DNA from: a virus
Length of the DNA stretch: 28,676 nucleotides
Direction: 5' to 3' (one strand)
Virus record (IMG/VR): IMGVR_UViG_3300025769_000608
Location: 1-28,676 of that record
The position numbers and the translations under genes were made by a program. Of the stretch, positions 8,101 through 17,187 are shown one piece after another; positions within the stretch are counted from its first letter, which is position 1, and each line of letters begins with the position of its first letter. The notes under the pieces were generated by a model. It worked only from the letters and a program-made list of their open reading frames with translations. It did no database searches and was not told the DNA's origin.

Positions 8101-9110
8101 TGGCAACTCCACAAGAAGTTAAACAAGAACAAATTGTAAGGTTAGCTCCTTTTCAAGAAGAATTTCTTGCCGATATTTTTGCTAGTGCAAAAGGATTGAC
8201 AGGTCCTGGCTCACAAATGCCTTTTTCTAAACAACAATTGGCAAATTTATCACCCGCTCAACAACAAGCAATAACAAGTGCAACACAAGGTGTTGGTTCT
8301 TTTCAACCTTTTTTACAAAAAGGTAGTGAAGCTATTGGTCAAGGCATTGGGGCCGTGGGCACTGGACTTGGAACAATTGGATCGGCAATAGGGCAAACTG
8401 CACAAGCAGGTTTTGACCCTTCATCTTATCAACAGTTCATGGATCCGTATACCGAAGATGTGATTGCATCAACACAAGCTGATATAGCAAGACAAGGTCA
8501 AATGCAACAAAATCAATTAGGTGCAAGTGCCGTAGGTTCTGGTGCATTTGGTGGTTCAAGACAAGGTATAGCTCAAGGTGAGATTGCAAGAAATGTTATG
8601 GATCAACAAGCACGAACTGGTGCACAGTTGAGATCACAAGGATTTGCACAAGCACAAGGTCTAGCACAACAACAAGCATCACAAGCATTAAAACAAGCAC
8701 AACTTACTGGTCAGTTAGGTCAAACAACTGGTGCTCTTGGTGCACAGATTGGACAAATGGGAACGCAAACAGCAGCTCTTGGACAGTTAGGACAACAGAT
8801 GGGTGTCCAAGATATAAACACATTGTTAGGCATTGGTGGTCTACAACAAGGTCAAGCTCAGAAACAACTTGATATTGACAAAGCCAATTCTCTTGCAGAG
8901 CAAGCACTGCCTTATCAACAAATTGGTTTTATGTCTGATATCTTCAGAGGTGTTCCATCATTACAACAAACTTATTCTAAAACCACGAGCCCTGGTCCAA
9001 GCACCACTTCTCAAATGTTAGGTTTAGGTATTGCAGGTCTTGGTGCAGCGGGTTCGGCTGGAGGTCTTGGTAATTTATTTAATTTAGGTGTAAACCCAAG
9101 GAGAGGTTAA
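8100..9110 (+). CDS. Gln-rich internal virion protein (336 aa)
   Basis: The protein is very rich in Gln, Gly and Ala. It is mostly helical, with a long Q-rich stretch (about residues 135-265: ARQGQMQQNQLGASAVGSGA ... GFAQAQGLAQQQASQALKQA). The N-terminal 45 residues (FQEEFLADIFASAKGLTGPG) and a repeated QYQQF/PYQQIGF pattern resemble internal virion proteins annotated in marine phages. The C-terminus has a short hydrophobic glycine-rich segment (LGLGIAGLGAAGSAGGLGN), possibly membrane-active. It overlaps the previous stop codon by one base and abuts the next gene. Packaging inside the capsid with ejection into the cell is the likeliest role, but this rests on context. Confidence 0.72.
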   Translation: MATPQEVKQEQIVRLAPFQEEFLADIFASAKGLTGPGSQMPFSKQQLANLSPAQQQAITSATQGVGSFQPFLQKGSEAIGQGIGAVGTGLGTIGSAIGQTAQAGFDPSSYQQFMDPYTEDVIASTQADIARQGQMQQNQLGASAVGSGAFGGSRQGIAQGEIARNVMDQQARTGAQLRSQGFAQAQGLAQQQASQALKQAQLTGQLGQTTGALGAQIGQMGTQTAALGQLGQQMGVQDINTLLGIGGLQQGQAQKQLDIDKANSLAEQALPYQQIGFMSDIFRGVPSLQQTYSKTTSPGPSTTSQMLGLGIAGLGAAGSAGGLGNLFNLGVNPRRG

Positions 9111-10763
9111 ATGAACGATCCTTTACAAAGAAAAATGTTTCGTCAAGCGGGTATGTCTAAACAACCTATGGGTATTCTTGCATCATCGCCAGAGTTGATG
9201 GGTGCTGTTAAAGGATATAATCTTGGTGGTGCTGTTGGAAGCACTGGTAATCTTGATCAATTATTTGGTACTTCTAAATTTAATATTATGAGGAATAAAG
9301 GGGATACTCTTGGATTAGGAGAGATTGGTAGTTCCAAAATCGGAGATAAGTTAAGTGAATTAAAAAAAGAAACAGAAGATAAGAATAAAAATATTGAGCC
9401 TAATGTAGAGCCAAACATTAATAATATTAATAAAAATATTTTAGAAAAAGAAACAGAGAACAAAGAAGAATTTGATGTAAACAAGCTAATGCCTTTTGGT
9501 AAAAATCTTAATCTTAGAGGTAAGCAAGATTTATCGGCAGCAGAAGATCCAGGTCTAATTACTGCAAAAGCAGATGTAACTGCATCTATGCAAAAAGTAG
9601 CTACTGCCACAACTAAAGATTTTAAAGATACCGATATCGCAGGTACGACATACAATAAAGCTATAAAAGATTTAACTGGAGAACTCAATAAAGAAGGCAA
9701 AGAGATTGGACTTGAGGATGTTTATGATGAGGGTATCAAGCTACTCGGTTATGATCCTAGAGACTTAGAAAAAAATTATGACTCCGATAGAAGACAAGCG
9801 TTTTGGTTTAACTTAATGAATGCTGGACTTCAAGTTGCCGCAGGCGAAAGCTCTAGTGCCTTGACTAATATAGCCAAAGGTTTTGGTGCCGGATTACAGA
9901 GTTTTGGAAAAGATGTTGGTGATTTAAAAGATGATCTTAGAGCAGACAGAAAAGAATCAACCAATGTTATGTATAGATTGTTGAGCTCTAAAAGATCAGA
10001 GCAGTTGGCAGAAGAAGCATTGGATTTAGAAAAGAAAGCAAAAATTTTCAATATAACTCAGACAGAAGTTGGTCAAATGAGGCAAGATGAAATTGCCAAA
10101 GCAAATGCTGATTTTGAAGAAAAGAAATTTAACCTAAACTATTTGGTTGAACTTAAAAAGATGGATCAAACAAAAGAATTAAGTGATGATAAAATTAAAG
10201 CGGCACTTAAAAATGCAATGATAAATAATAAAGCTATTTCCACTCCTTTCATGTTAGGCTTAATTAAACCTAAAGAAGGATTTACTATGGATACTGTAGA
10301 CATCTCTAATCCTAATTCTTACTCTTTTACTCCAGAGGGTATAAAGATCGCCAAAGATATTTATGATAATACTAGAACATACAGAAAAACAGAAACAGAA
10401 AAAAATATAGAAATTAATAAAGGTAAATCTGTAGCTGGTGTTGGTGTTGTTTTTACAGAGGACGGAAAAAACAATGATGGAACTTTTCAAAACCAATGGC
10501 AAAAAATTCAAAAAGATTGGATAAAAGATGCTGGAGAAAGACCAGATTTAGCAGGTGAGACTTTGTTAGCTCAAGTTAGACAGTATGCCGATCAAGGAGC
10601 TTTAATTGATATAAATTCAATACCTTATACAGAGGTTAAAAAGTATCTTACAGAAGATAAACTGGATGAGAACGGAGACATTCAGATAGGTACTGCTCCA
10701 ATTAAAATGTTTCCTAAATTATTTAAAGACACTTCTATCGACTTGAGCCAAGGTAAATCCTAA
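9111..10763 (+). CDS. Putative internal virion protein (550 aa)
   Basis: I do not recognise a catalytic domain. The N-terminus (MNDPLQRKMFRQAGMSKQPM) is basic, followed by a glycine-rich segment. Residues about 80-125 are highly charged and Asn/Lys/Glu-rich, probably disordered. The middle (about 215-350) is helical with a small hydrophobic glycine-rich part (NLMNAGLQVAAGESSSALTN, IAKGFGAGLQSFG) and a coiled coil (EEALDLEKKAKIF, DEIAKANADFEEKKF). The ATG directly follows the stop of the Gln-rich gene, with a GGAGAGG ribosome-binding site. Order and composition resemble the set of internal core proteins that podoviruses eject with their DNA. Confidence 0.7.
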   Translation: MNDPLQRKMFRQAGMSKQPMGILASSPELMGAVKGYNLGGAVGSTGNLDQLFGTSKFNIMRNKGDTLGLGEIGSSKIGDKLSELKKETEDKNKNIEPNVEPNINNINKNILEKETENKEEFDVNKLMPFGKNLNLRGKQDLSAAEDPGLITAKADVTASMQKVATATTKDFKDTDIAGTTYNKAIKDLTGELNKEGKEIGLEDVYDEGIKLLGYDPRDLEKNYDSDRRQAFWFNLMNAGLQVAAGESSSALTNIAKGFGAGLQSFGKDVGDLKDDLRADRKESTNVMYRLLSSKRSEQLAEEALDLEKKAKIFNITQTEVGQMRQDEIAKANADFEEKKFNLNYLVELKKMDQTKELSDDKIKAALKNAMINNKAISTPFMLGLIKPKEGFTMDTVDISNPNSYSFTPEGIKIAKDIYDNTRTYRKTETEKNIEINKGKSVAGVGVVFTEDGKNNDGTFQNQWQKIQKDWIKDAGERPDLAGETLLAQVRQYADQGALIDINSIPYTEVKKYLTEDKLDENGDIQIGTAPIKMFPKLFKDTSIDLSQGKS

Positions 10764-13700
10764 TGAGTAAGACTCTGAACTACGGAGGTGTGGACTATAC
10801 CTTCGAAGATGGTATTTCTGACGAAGAAGCCATTGGAAGAATTAAAACTTATTTAGCTAAACAACCAGCGTCTTCCGAAACACGATCCACGGCTCCTAAA
10901 GGTACATATCAAAATCCTAAGTACGAAGGTTTTCTAACAGAAATGGGCGAAGGTGTTGCTTCTGGTGTTATAGGTATGTTCCAAGGTGTGGGTGAATTTG
11001 TTGGAATACTATCAGATCTCTCTGGTGCTACAAAAACATTAGCTAGAGATGTTGAAGAGGGAGGAATAGCTCTTCGAAATAAATTAGGTATTGATCCTGC
11101 CGGTATGACGGGAAAGATAACAGAAGGACTTGTTCAGTTTGGTGTACCAGGTTTAGGTGCTGCAGGTTTAGTAGCCAAAGGTACTTTAGGTATTACTAAA
11201 AATTTTAGACGAGCTGCAAAGCTTGCTCAAAAAGGTGGTAATATAAGTAGAGCCAGAAAAACGGGTATAGCTATTCAACAAATTGGTGCCGCAGGTTTGG
11301 CAGACGCTATTGTATCTACTGATAATACTGAAACGGTGTCTGACTTTTTTGAACAAGGTCCTTTTCAAACAGATAAAAGACTCGGGCTCCAAGGACGAGA
11401 GGATTCTTATCGTAGATTGATGAACAAGGTTCATATGGGTGCAGAAGGAGCAATAGCCACAGCAGTTATTCCAAGTGCTATAAAAGGATTTTTAAAAGGA
11501 ACCACTGCTTTAGCTTCTGCTAATATTCCAGTTGGTAAAGGTGGCACTAGTGTAGCAGAGATAGTTTCCTACCTTCCAAGAAAAGGTATTGATGCGGCTG
11601 GAGAAAGACTTGGTGGTTCTATAGAAAGATTTAAACTTGGAGAATCCGTAAGTACCTTAGATGCTGCCGTTGGTAAAGTAGCATCAACATTGACATATAA
11701 AGGTTTATTAGATCCAGTTACTGCAAAAATGAGATCAACAATTGCTCCTGCTATCGAAGGTGATGTGAAAATAGCTGAAAGAAAATTAAGAAACATTGAT
11801 GATGCCATATCTCAAGAGTTAAAAAGAGAAGACATAAGAGGATTATCAGGTAATCAAAAAGTTAGATTAATGAATTCTTTTATGGATGTATTAGAAGGGA
11901 CTAAATTTAGTGAGTTTAATTCTTCACCAGATAATCCTTTAAGTTTCGCTTTATTTAAAAAATTTGAAGAAGCAAAAAATGTCATAGATAATTTATCTAA
12001 ATTAATGGAAAAGACAGGTGCTTTTAAAGCTTTGCCCGAAGTTGCAGCTAAAGAAGGTATTATGGATCAAGCAACTTTTAGTCAAGCGATAAAAGATCAA
12101 ATATCTTCTGGTGGATATTTACAAAGAAAATATCAAATATTTAGTAATAAAAATTACAAAGTAACACCTGCTGCTAAACAAGCTATTAGAGATCAAATCA
12201 CAGGTAGATTTGGTCAAGATGGTGGAAGCACCGTTAACATCGAACACATGCAGAAAATATTAAATAGTAAGCCAGGACTGTCCGATCAAATAAGACTTAG
12301 TGCAGATGATGTTCAGTCTTTTAAAGATGGCAACTATAATATTACTCAAAGACAAGCAGATATATATATCGATCAAGTTTTTAAATTAGCCAAAGACAGA
12401 GCAGGTTTTGACAAATCTCCATCTTCAACTAGATATATAATAGATAGACTTAATCCATCTTTAATTAATAAAACTAAAGTTGATGATAAAATCATTCAAC
12501 AAATTTACGGACAAATAAAAGATCCTAGAGAGGCATACATATCTACTGTAGCAGAACTTTCTGGTTTCTTATCAACAGACGCTTACTACACTACTTTTAA
12601 AAATATGGCGGACAAATCTATTTTAGAAACAGCAGAAAAAAATGTTTTGATTAGACAAGCTAACGATGAGATTAGAGCTAGAAATAATCAAGCAAGACAA
12701 CAAGGTGTTGCAGAAGAAAGACTAGAAAAAGAACAAGATTTTGTAAATGATGCTTTTATAGATACTAATAAATTTTTAGAAAATTATGCGGCTAGAAGAA
12801 ACTTAAACATTGATGAGCTAACAGATGCACAAAGATTTGATGCTTTTGAAGCTATGAAAAGAAGAACGAAAGATTTACACATTTTAGGTAGAACAGAAGG
12901 AAACAACTTAAACGAAAGAAACATAATGGGCACAAGTCCATATGGTGCTATGTTTGGTTATGCTGTTCCTAAAGCATTATATAAATCTCTTTCTACTCAA
13001 GTTCAATCAGAGAATTCTGCCACTGAAATAATAAGAGCTATGTATGCACCTTTCTTAAAGATGAAGGGTATGTCTCAATATGCAAAAACAATTTTATCTC
13101 CTTACACACAAGTTAGAAACGTAACATCTGCTGCCATGTTTGCTTTAGCTCAAGGTAACATAGGTAAGGGAGCTAACGTATTTGAATCTGTTGATATGGT
13201 TCTAAGAGATATTATAGACAAAGGAAGATCTGTAAAAACTTTAGGTTTTGATTTTAAACAAGACGAAGAGGCTCTTAACTTTTTAGCTAAACTACAAAAG
13301 CAAGGTGTTGTCGGAAGTTCCGCTAATCTTCGTGAAATCTTAGATAATATTCAAAAAGGATTAGGGTACAGAAAGACTGCTACGGATATAGAAAGAGCAG
13401 CAGACATTCCAGAACAAGGAGCAAAGTATATAAAAAAATCTAAAGATATTCCATACATTGGTAAGTTTTTACAATTCAGTGAAGACTTGTACAGAGGTGG
13501 TGATGATATTTGGAAAATATATAATTATACTTTTGAAAAAAATAAAATAAGACAAGCTCAAAGAAAAATAATAAATAGTGAAGTTCAAAAAAGAATAAAC
13601 AGTTTTGGTAGAGAAAACTTTGCTAATCTTGATATAAAAAGACAAGGCATACTTATTAATACTGCTAGAGCAGACGCTAACAAAAGATTGATTGCATCTA

Positions 13701-15373
13701 TGGGTGGTAAGATTGATGGCTTAGATACTAATACTAAGATAGCAAATTACATGGATGAAATGGTTGAGAGCACTGCTACTGATAATGTAAGAAACTTAGT
13801 TCCTAACTACGACCTAACACCAGAAGCGATTAAAGGTTTGAGAAAACTACCATTAGGTAACTTTATATCTTTCCCTGCTGAAATAATGAGAACTGGTTTT
13901 AATACAATCAATGTTGCTCTAAAAGAAATGGGAAGCAATGAAGCTGCGATAAGAGAGATTGGTGTTAGACGCATGATGGGTGCCATGACTGCTTTTGGTA
14001 CAGTGGGTACTCAACTACAAAATTTTGGTCAATACATGACGGGTACAAATGAAGAAGAAATAAAAGCAGCACAAAGATTATCTGCACCTTATCAAAGAAA
14101 TTCTCAGTTTATACCCGTGGGTAGAGACAAAAAAGGTAATCTAGAATTTATTGATTTTAGTCACACTAATCCATATGACTTGTTGCTTAGACCAATAAGA
14201 GCTGCTATCACTGGTATAGATACAAGTGGTAAATTAAAAGAAGGTGTTGTGGACACTGTTACCCGATCCATGTGGGAATCCATGACAGAATTCTTTAATC
14301 CTTTTCTAGACGAATCAATGATCTTTTCTGCAATTGCTGATGTTATGCCTATAGATGCTCCTTTAATTGGAAGAAATGGAGAAACCAGATCTGGTGCTAA
14401 AATTTATAATACAGAAGATAGTAAGTTAAGACAGTTTGAAAAGTCTATGATTCATGTAATGAATACTTTTAACCCTGGAATTCTACCTGTAAGGGTTCCT
14501 ATAGGAGCAGAGGCTGGACTAACTGGACTTTACGAAAGAGGTAAAATAACCACACCTGTAAAAGGAATAGAATTTGGTAGATTTGCAAGAGGTATTGGTT
14601 TTGGAGAAAAGAAAGAACCAACCACTGGCAGAGACTATACACCGGCAGGTGAATTGTTCAGAGCTTTTACTGGTATTGGAACTCAAACAATAGACAAAGA
14701 AAGAATATTAGGATTTAAATCTCAAGAATTTAAGGAAAATAGATCCAAAGCCGCCTCCATTTTCAATCAAGTTGTTCGTCAAGAAAAACCCTCCTCTGAT
14801 CAAATAATCGAGGCATACAAACAAGCAGATGATGCACGATTAACAACATTCAGAGAAATGAGATTAAACATTCAAGATTTAAAAAAGTTGGGTGCTTCAG
14901 ATAGACTATTAAGAAAAGGTTTGAAAGATGCGGCATTGGGTGTAAAAGAAAGAAGTGCTTTGATGAGAGATAAATATATTCCTTTTAGACCAAGTAAGGA
15001 TAAAATGTCAGAGTTAAGAAAAAAGAAAGTTAGAGTTCCAACTTCTGCTTTGAACAGAGCCTACATGTTAAGAAATGGTTTAAAATTAAGTGCTAAAAGA
15101 CAACCTTTAGACAAGGAAGCACCAGGAATGTTTAAGCCTATTAATCTTGATAAAGTTCAAAGATTTAATTTAATGAACGAAGGAGAGCAAGTAAGAGGAC
15201 CTTTAAGTCCTTTGGCTGCTCCTTTGTTAGCTACAAGACCACAAGCATCTGAGAATAAAATTAATACTCCTCTATCAAGTATTTTTGGCTCGACTACACC
15301 AGTTAGTCCGTCTATATTAGGAGATAATCCAGAAGACGTTTTAAAAAATATGCAAATAGCGAGGAATAGATGA
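10763..15373 (+). CDS. Giant internal virion/ejection protein (1536 aa)
   Basis: This is the largest gene in the window. The N-terminus (MSKTLNYGGVDYTFEDGISD, then EEAIGRIKTYLAK) is a short domain often found at the start of long marine phage virion proteins. Residues about 60-160 contain glycine-rich hydrophobic stretches (GVASGVIGMFQGVGEFVGIL, VQFGVPGLGAAGLVAKGTLG) that could interact with membrane. The rest is long, mostly helical and basic, with a repeated-helix appearance, and I see no lysozyme or transglycosylase motif. Size and place after three other internal proteins fit the large ejected protein of podovirus-like phages (T7 gp16 is similar in size but not evidently homologous). The stop overlaps the next start (ATGA). 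Confidence 0.75.
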   Translation: MSKTLNYGGVDYTFEDGISDEEAIGRIKTYLAKQPASSETRSTAPKGTYQNPKYEGFLTEMGEGVASGVIGMFQGVGEFVGILSDLSGATKTLARDVEEGGIALRNKLGIDPAGMTGKITEGLVQFGVPGLGAAGLVAKGTLGITKNFRRAAKLAQKGGNISRARKTGIAIQQIGAAGLADAIVSTDNTETVSDFFEQGPFQTDKRLGLQGREDSYRRLMNKVHMGAEGAIATAVIPSAIKGFLKGTTALASANIPVGKGGTSVAEIVSYLPRKGIDAAGERLGGSIERFKLGESVSTLDAAVGKVASTLTYKGLLDPVTAKMRSTIAPAIEGDVKIAERKLRNIDDAISQELKREDIRGLSGNQKVRLMNSFMDVLEGTKFSEFNSSPDNPLSFALFKKFEEAKNVIDNLSKLMEKTGAFKALPEVAAKEGIMDQATFSQAIKDQISSGGYLQRKYQIFSNKNYKVTPAAKQAIRDQITGRFGQDGGSTVNIEHMQKILNSKPGLSDQIRLSADDVQSFKDGNYNITQRQADIYIDQVFKLAKDRAGFDKSPSSTRYIIDRLNPSLINKTKVDDKIIQQIYGQIKDPREAYISTVAELSGFLSTDAYYTTFKNMADKSILETAEKNVLIRQANDEIRARNNQARQQGVAEERLEKEQDFVNDAFIDTNKFLENYAARRNLNIDELTDAQRFDAFEAMKRRTKDLHILGRTEGNNLNERNIMGTSPYGAMFGYAVPKALYKSLSTQVQSENSATEIIRAMYAPFLKMKGMSQYAKTILSPYTQVRNVTSAAMFALAQGNIGKGANVFESVDMVLRDIIDKGRSVKTLGFDFKQDEEALNFLAKLQKQGVVGSSANLREILDNIQKGLGYRKTATDIERAADIPEQGAKYIKKSKDIPYIGKFLQFSEDLYRGGDDIWKIYNYTFEKNKIRQAQRKIINSEVQKRINSFGRENFANLDIKRQGILINTARADANKRLIASMGGKIDGLDTNTKIANYMDEMVESTATDNVRNLVPNYDLTPEAIKGLRKLPLGNFISFPAEIMRTGFNTINVALKEMGSNEAAIREIGVRRMMGAMTAFGTVGTQLQNFGQYMTGTNEEEIKAAQRLSAPYQRNSQFIPVGRDKKGNLEFIDFSHTNPYDLLLRPIRAAITGIDTSGKLKEGVVDTVTRSMWESMTEFFNPFLDESMIFSAIADVMPIDAPLIGRNGETRSGAKIYNTEDSKLRQFEKSMIHVMNTFNPGILPVRVPIGAEAGLTGLYERGKITTPVKGIEFGRFARGIGFGEKKEPTTGRDYTPAGELFRAFTGIGTQTIDKERILGFKSQEFKENRSKAASIFNQVVRQEKPSSDQIIEAYKQADDARLTTFREMRLNIQDLKKLGASDRLLRKGLKDAALGVKERSALMRDKYIPFRPSKDKMSELRKKKVRVPTSALNRAYMLRNGLKLSAKRQPLDKEAPGMFKPINLDKVQRFNLMNEGEQVRGPLSPLAAPLLATRPQASENKINTPLSSIFGSTTPVSPSILGDNPEDVLKNMQIARNR

Positions 15374-15825
15374 AACTATCAGACAACTTTTCAGTAATTG
15401 AATTTACTAAATCTCAGACAGCCGAAAGAAAAGGAATACAAAACAACCCAAATGAGATACATACTATAGCAATGGTAGAATTGTGTCTTAACGTATTGGA
15501 ACGAGTTAGATCTGCTTTTGGCAAGCCAGTAACAATCAATTCTGGATACCGTAGTCCAGCCTTGTGTGAAGCTATTGGATCAAAATCTACCTCACAACAT
15601 TGTGATGGAGAAGCGGCAGATATAGAAATCTATGGCGTAAGTAACTATGATCTTGCAAAATATATAGAAAATAATTTAAACTTTGATCAACTTATATTAG
15701 AATGTTGGGATGGTATTGAGCCAAACTCTGGTTGGGTTCATGTATCTTATGTAAACGAAAATGCAAATAGAAAAGAAGTGTTAACATATACAAGACAAAA
15801 TGGTTACACAAAAGGAATAATATAA
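15370..15825 (+). CDS. M15-family peptidase, probable endolysin
   Basis: The 151-residue protein shows the zinc peptidase M15A pattern: SGYRSPALCEAIGS (residues 58-71), SQHCDGEAAD (75-84) and GWVHVS (121-126). H77, D84 and H124 are the expected zinc ligands. Proteins of this family cut D-Ala-containing peptide bonds in peptidoglycan. Within a phage late operon this is most likely the lysis enzyme, although a virion-borne peptidase is possible. The start overlaps the stop of the giant virion protein (ATGA) and has GAGGAA just upstream. No signal peptide is visible, so export would need a holin, which I could not identify with confidence. Confidence 0.88.
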   Translation: MKLSDNFSVIEFTKSQTAERKGIQNNPNEIHTIAMVELCLNVLERVRSAFGKPVTINSGYRSPALCEAIGSKSTSQHCDGEAADIEIYGVSNYDLAKYIENNLNFDQLILECWDGIEPNSGWVHVSYVNENANRKEVLTYTRQNGYTKGII

Positions 15826-16034
15826 TGAAAGAAGGTCCTTTCAAAAGAGCAATAGAAAAAAAAGATGATGATACAGTAATCATGCAACAATTTATTGTTT
15901 TAAAAATAAAAAAAGGACAACTTGTCAAAGAAACACATATGAGAAGTCATACTTTTTATGGTGACTATCACGATAGCTACATGTCAGAACCTTTAGTAAA
16001 TATTGGTGATATACCTAAAGAGACAATGCATTAA
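15825..16034 (+). CDS. Small hypothetical protein (69 aa)
   Basis: Not recognised. It is charged and soluble: a basic N-terminal half (KEGPFKRAIEKKDDDTVIMQ) and a C-terminal half rich in His, Tyr and Asp (HTFYGDYHDSYMSEP). It overlaps the lysis peptidase stop by one base and ends with a TAATG overlap into the next gene. This makes it part of the late transcription unit. Confidence 0.65.
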   Translation: MKEGPFKRAIEKKDDDTVIMQQFIVLKIKKGQLVKETHMRSHTFYGDYHDSYMSEPLVNIGDIPKETMH

Positions 16035-16675
16035 TGTCTACACTCATTTGCAACTTGCCTTCCGTAGATGTGTGGGTTCGAAAAGAATATTTAAGAGATC
16101 TTGAAGATGGACATGGGGAATTTGTAAAAGGTGTCTGGGTTACTGCAAAATCTATTCCTGGTAGAAGTTTTTACTTTGAAACTTACCTTCCTGATTATGG
16201 TGCTTTGTATGACAAACTACCTATTTCAGCATTCGTATCAAGCCCCGATACCCCGACCCCAGATATGGATCTTTACAATCTTCAGTTTTGGAATTGTATG
16301 GATTATGGCGTGGTGTCTATTTGTAAACAATTCATAGGATCAATGGACTTTGAAATTCTTACCAGAGATCACGGTATAATGACGGGTTCTTACATTTGTA
16401 CAATAGATAATTATCATGAAAATCCAAATGTAGTTGATTACTCAACTAGCGAAAAACCAGCAGAACATAAATCATTTAATCTTTTAGAATTAAAGAATGG
16501 GCAGTTTTGTTTGTATCCAAACAATAGAATGAAAGTGTATGATAATTCTTTAACTCCAGAGAAGCCATTGCAGCCAGACTTTAAAGTCAGTACAATAGAG
16601 TATCAAGTTGAGAATGGTCAAAGATTTAGACTTGGTGATACTGATGAATACTTTTGGAAAACCAAAGATGAATGA
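16034..16675 (+). CDS. Conserved hypothetical phage protein (213 aa)
   Basis: I do not know the function. The protein is rich in aromatic residues and Asp (DVWVRKEYLRDLEDGHGEFV, MDLYNLQFWNCMDYGVVSIC). It appears to have a beta-rich C-terminus ending in RFRLGDTDEYFWKTKDE. No membrane segment or catalytic signature stands out. It starts inside the stop of the 69-aa gene and its own stop overlaps the next ATG (ATGA). By position it belongs to the late, post-lysin genes. Confidence 0.7.
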   Translation: MSTLICNLPSVDVWVRKEYLRDLEDGHGEFVKGVWVTAKSIPGRSFYFETYLPDYGALYDKLPISAFVSSPDTPTPDMDLYNLQFWNCMDYGVVSICKQFIGSMDFEILTRDHGIMTGSYICTIDNYHENPNVVDYSTSEKPAEHKSFNLLELKNGQFCLYPNNRMKVYDNSLTPEKPLQPDFKVSTIEYQVENGQRFRLGDTDEYFWKTKDE

Positions 16676-16869
16676 TAGAGTTTGCTTTAGTCTATATGAT
16701 AGGCACAATAATAATTAATCAAGATCAAACATTTCCAAATGTTAATGATTGTCTATATTTTGCTAGACGATTAAACGAACAACCAGAGATTCCATACCCC
16801 AATGACAAGACAAGAAAGATCACAGCATATTGTAAGCCCGTGCCTAAACGTCTGCCAAATAAAAAATAA
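16672..16869 (+). CDS. Small protein with hydrophobic N-terminus and two Cys (65 aa)
   Basis: The first 16 residues (MIEFALVYMIGTIIIN) are hydrophobic and could be a signal or anchor, although they lack a preceding basic cluster. The rest is hydrophilic with one Cys in DCLYFARRLNEQ and one in AYCKPVPKR, a spacing that could form a disulphide outside the cytoplasm. The 71-aa product of 27514-27729 has a similar layout. Its last 68 bases also encode the start of the DUF1289-like gene in another frame. A lysis or envelope role is possible, not shown. Confidence 0.6.
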   Translation: MIEFALVYMIGTIIINQDQTFPNVNDCLYFARRLNEQPEIPYPNDKTRKITAYCKPVPKRLPNKK

Positions 16870-16996
16870 TATATGTGTAGGGTGTTTTAGAACACTTGAT
16901 GAGATATCTGTGTGGTCAAAGCTTTCAGGCCAGAAACGAGCAGAAATTATGAAAACACTTGAAAAACGAGGCTCTCAGATGCCTCAGGATCGCTGA
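16802..16996 (+). CDS. DUF1289-like Cys-cluster protein (64 aa)
   Basis: The sequence SPCLNVCQIKNNICVGCFRT then LDEISVWSKLSGQKRAEIM fits the DUF1289 family of small bacterial proteins, which share the C-x3-C-x(n)-C-x2-C cluster followed by R-T-x-x-E-I-x-x-W. Here the cysteines are C14, C18, C25 and C28. The family is thought to bind a metal or Fe-S cluster and its role is poorly known. The gene overlaps the previous one by 68 bases in a different frame, with no clear ribosome-binding site, so translation may depend on coupling. A host origin is plausible, because the family is common in proteobacterial chromosomes. Confidence 0.8.
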   Translation: MTRQERSQHIVSPCLNVCQIKNNICVGCFRTLDEISVWSKLSGQKRAEIMKTLEKRGSQMPQDR

Positions 16997-17114
16997 AACA
17001 AACTGCTCTGGTATGATTCCTACCTAGAATAGCCTTCTCTTTTACCTATTTACGATACATAGCATAGAATTAATTCATGCCTTTTTAGCAACAATATCTT
17101 TCATTTTTGCTCTG

Positions 17115-17143
17115 TTCTCTATTGTTGAGAATAAATGTATAAA
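17115..17143 (+). promoter_or_regulatory. Weak candidate promoter for the DUF1127 gene
   Basis: In the 191-bp gap 16997-17187 the best match is a -10 box TATAAA at 17138-17143, preceded directly by TG, with a poor -35 TTCTCT at 17115-17120. A perfect TTCTC-N7-GAGAA inverted repeat (17115-17131) covers the -35 box and could be an operator. I see no tRNA, terminator or other gene in this gap. Confidence 0.3.
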
Positions 17144-17187
17144 TAAAAATGCAGAGTTAAGCACAAACATAAAAAAAGGAAACACGA

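Noticed and set aside
16971-16988. GAGGC-N8-GCCTC hairpin at the end of the DUF1289-like gene as a terminator
   Set aside because: The stem is only five base pairs and no T run follows on either strand.
16997-17187. tRNA or small RNA in the gap before DUF1127
   Set aside because: No cloverleaf, CCA end or strong terminator can be seen; only a weak promoter candidate and a short inverted repeat.
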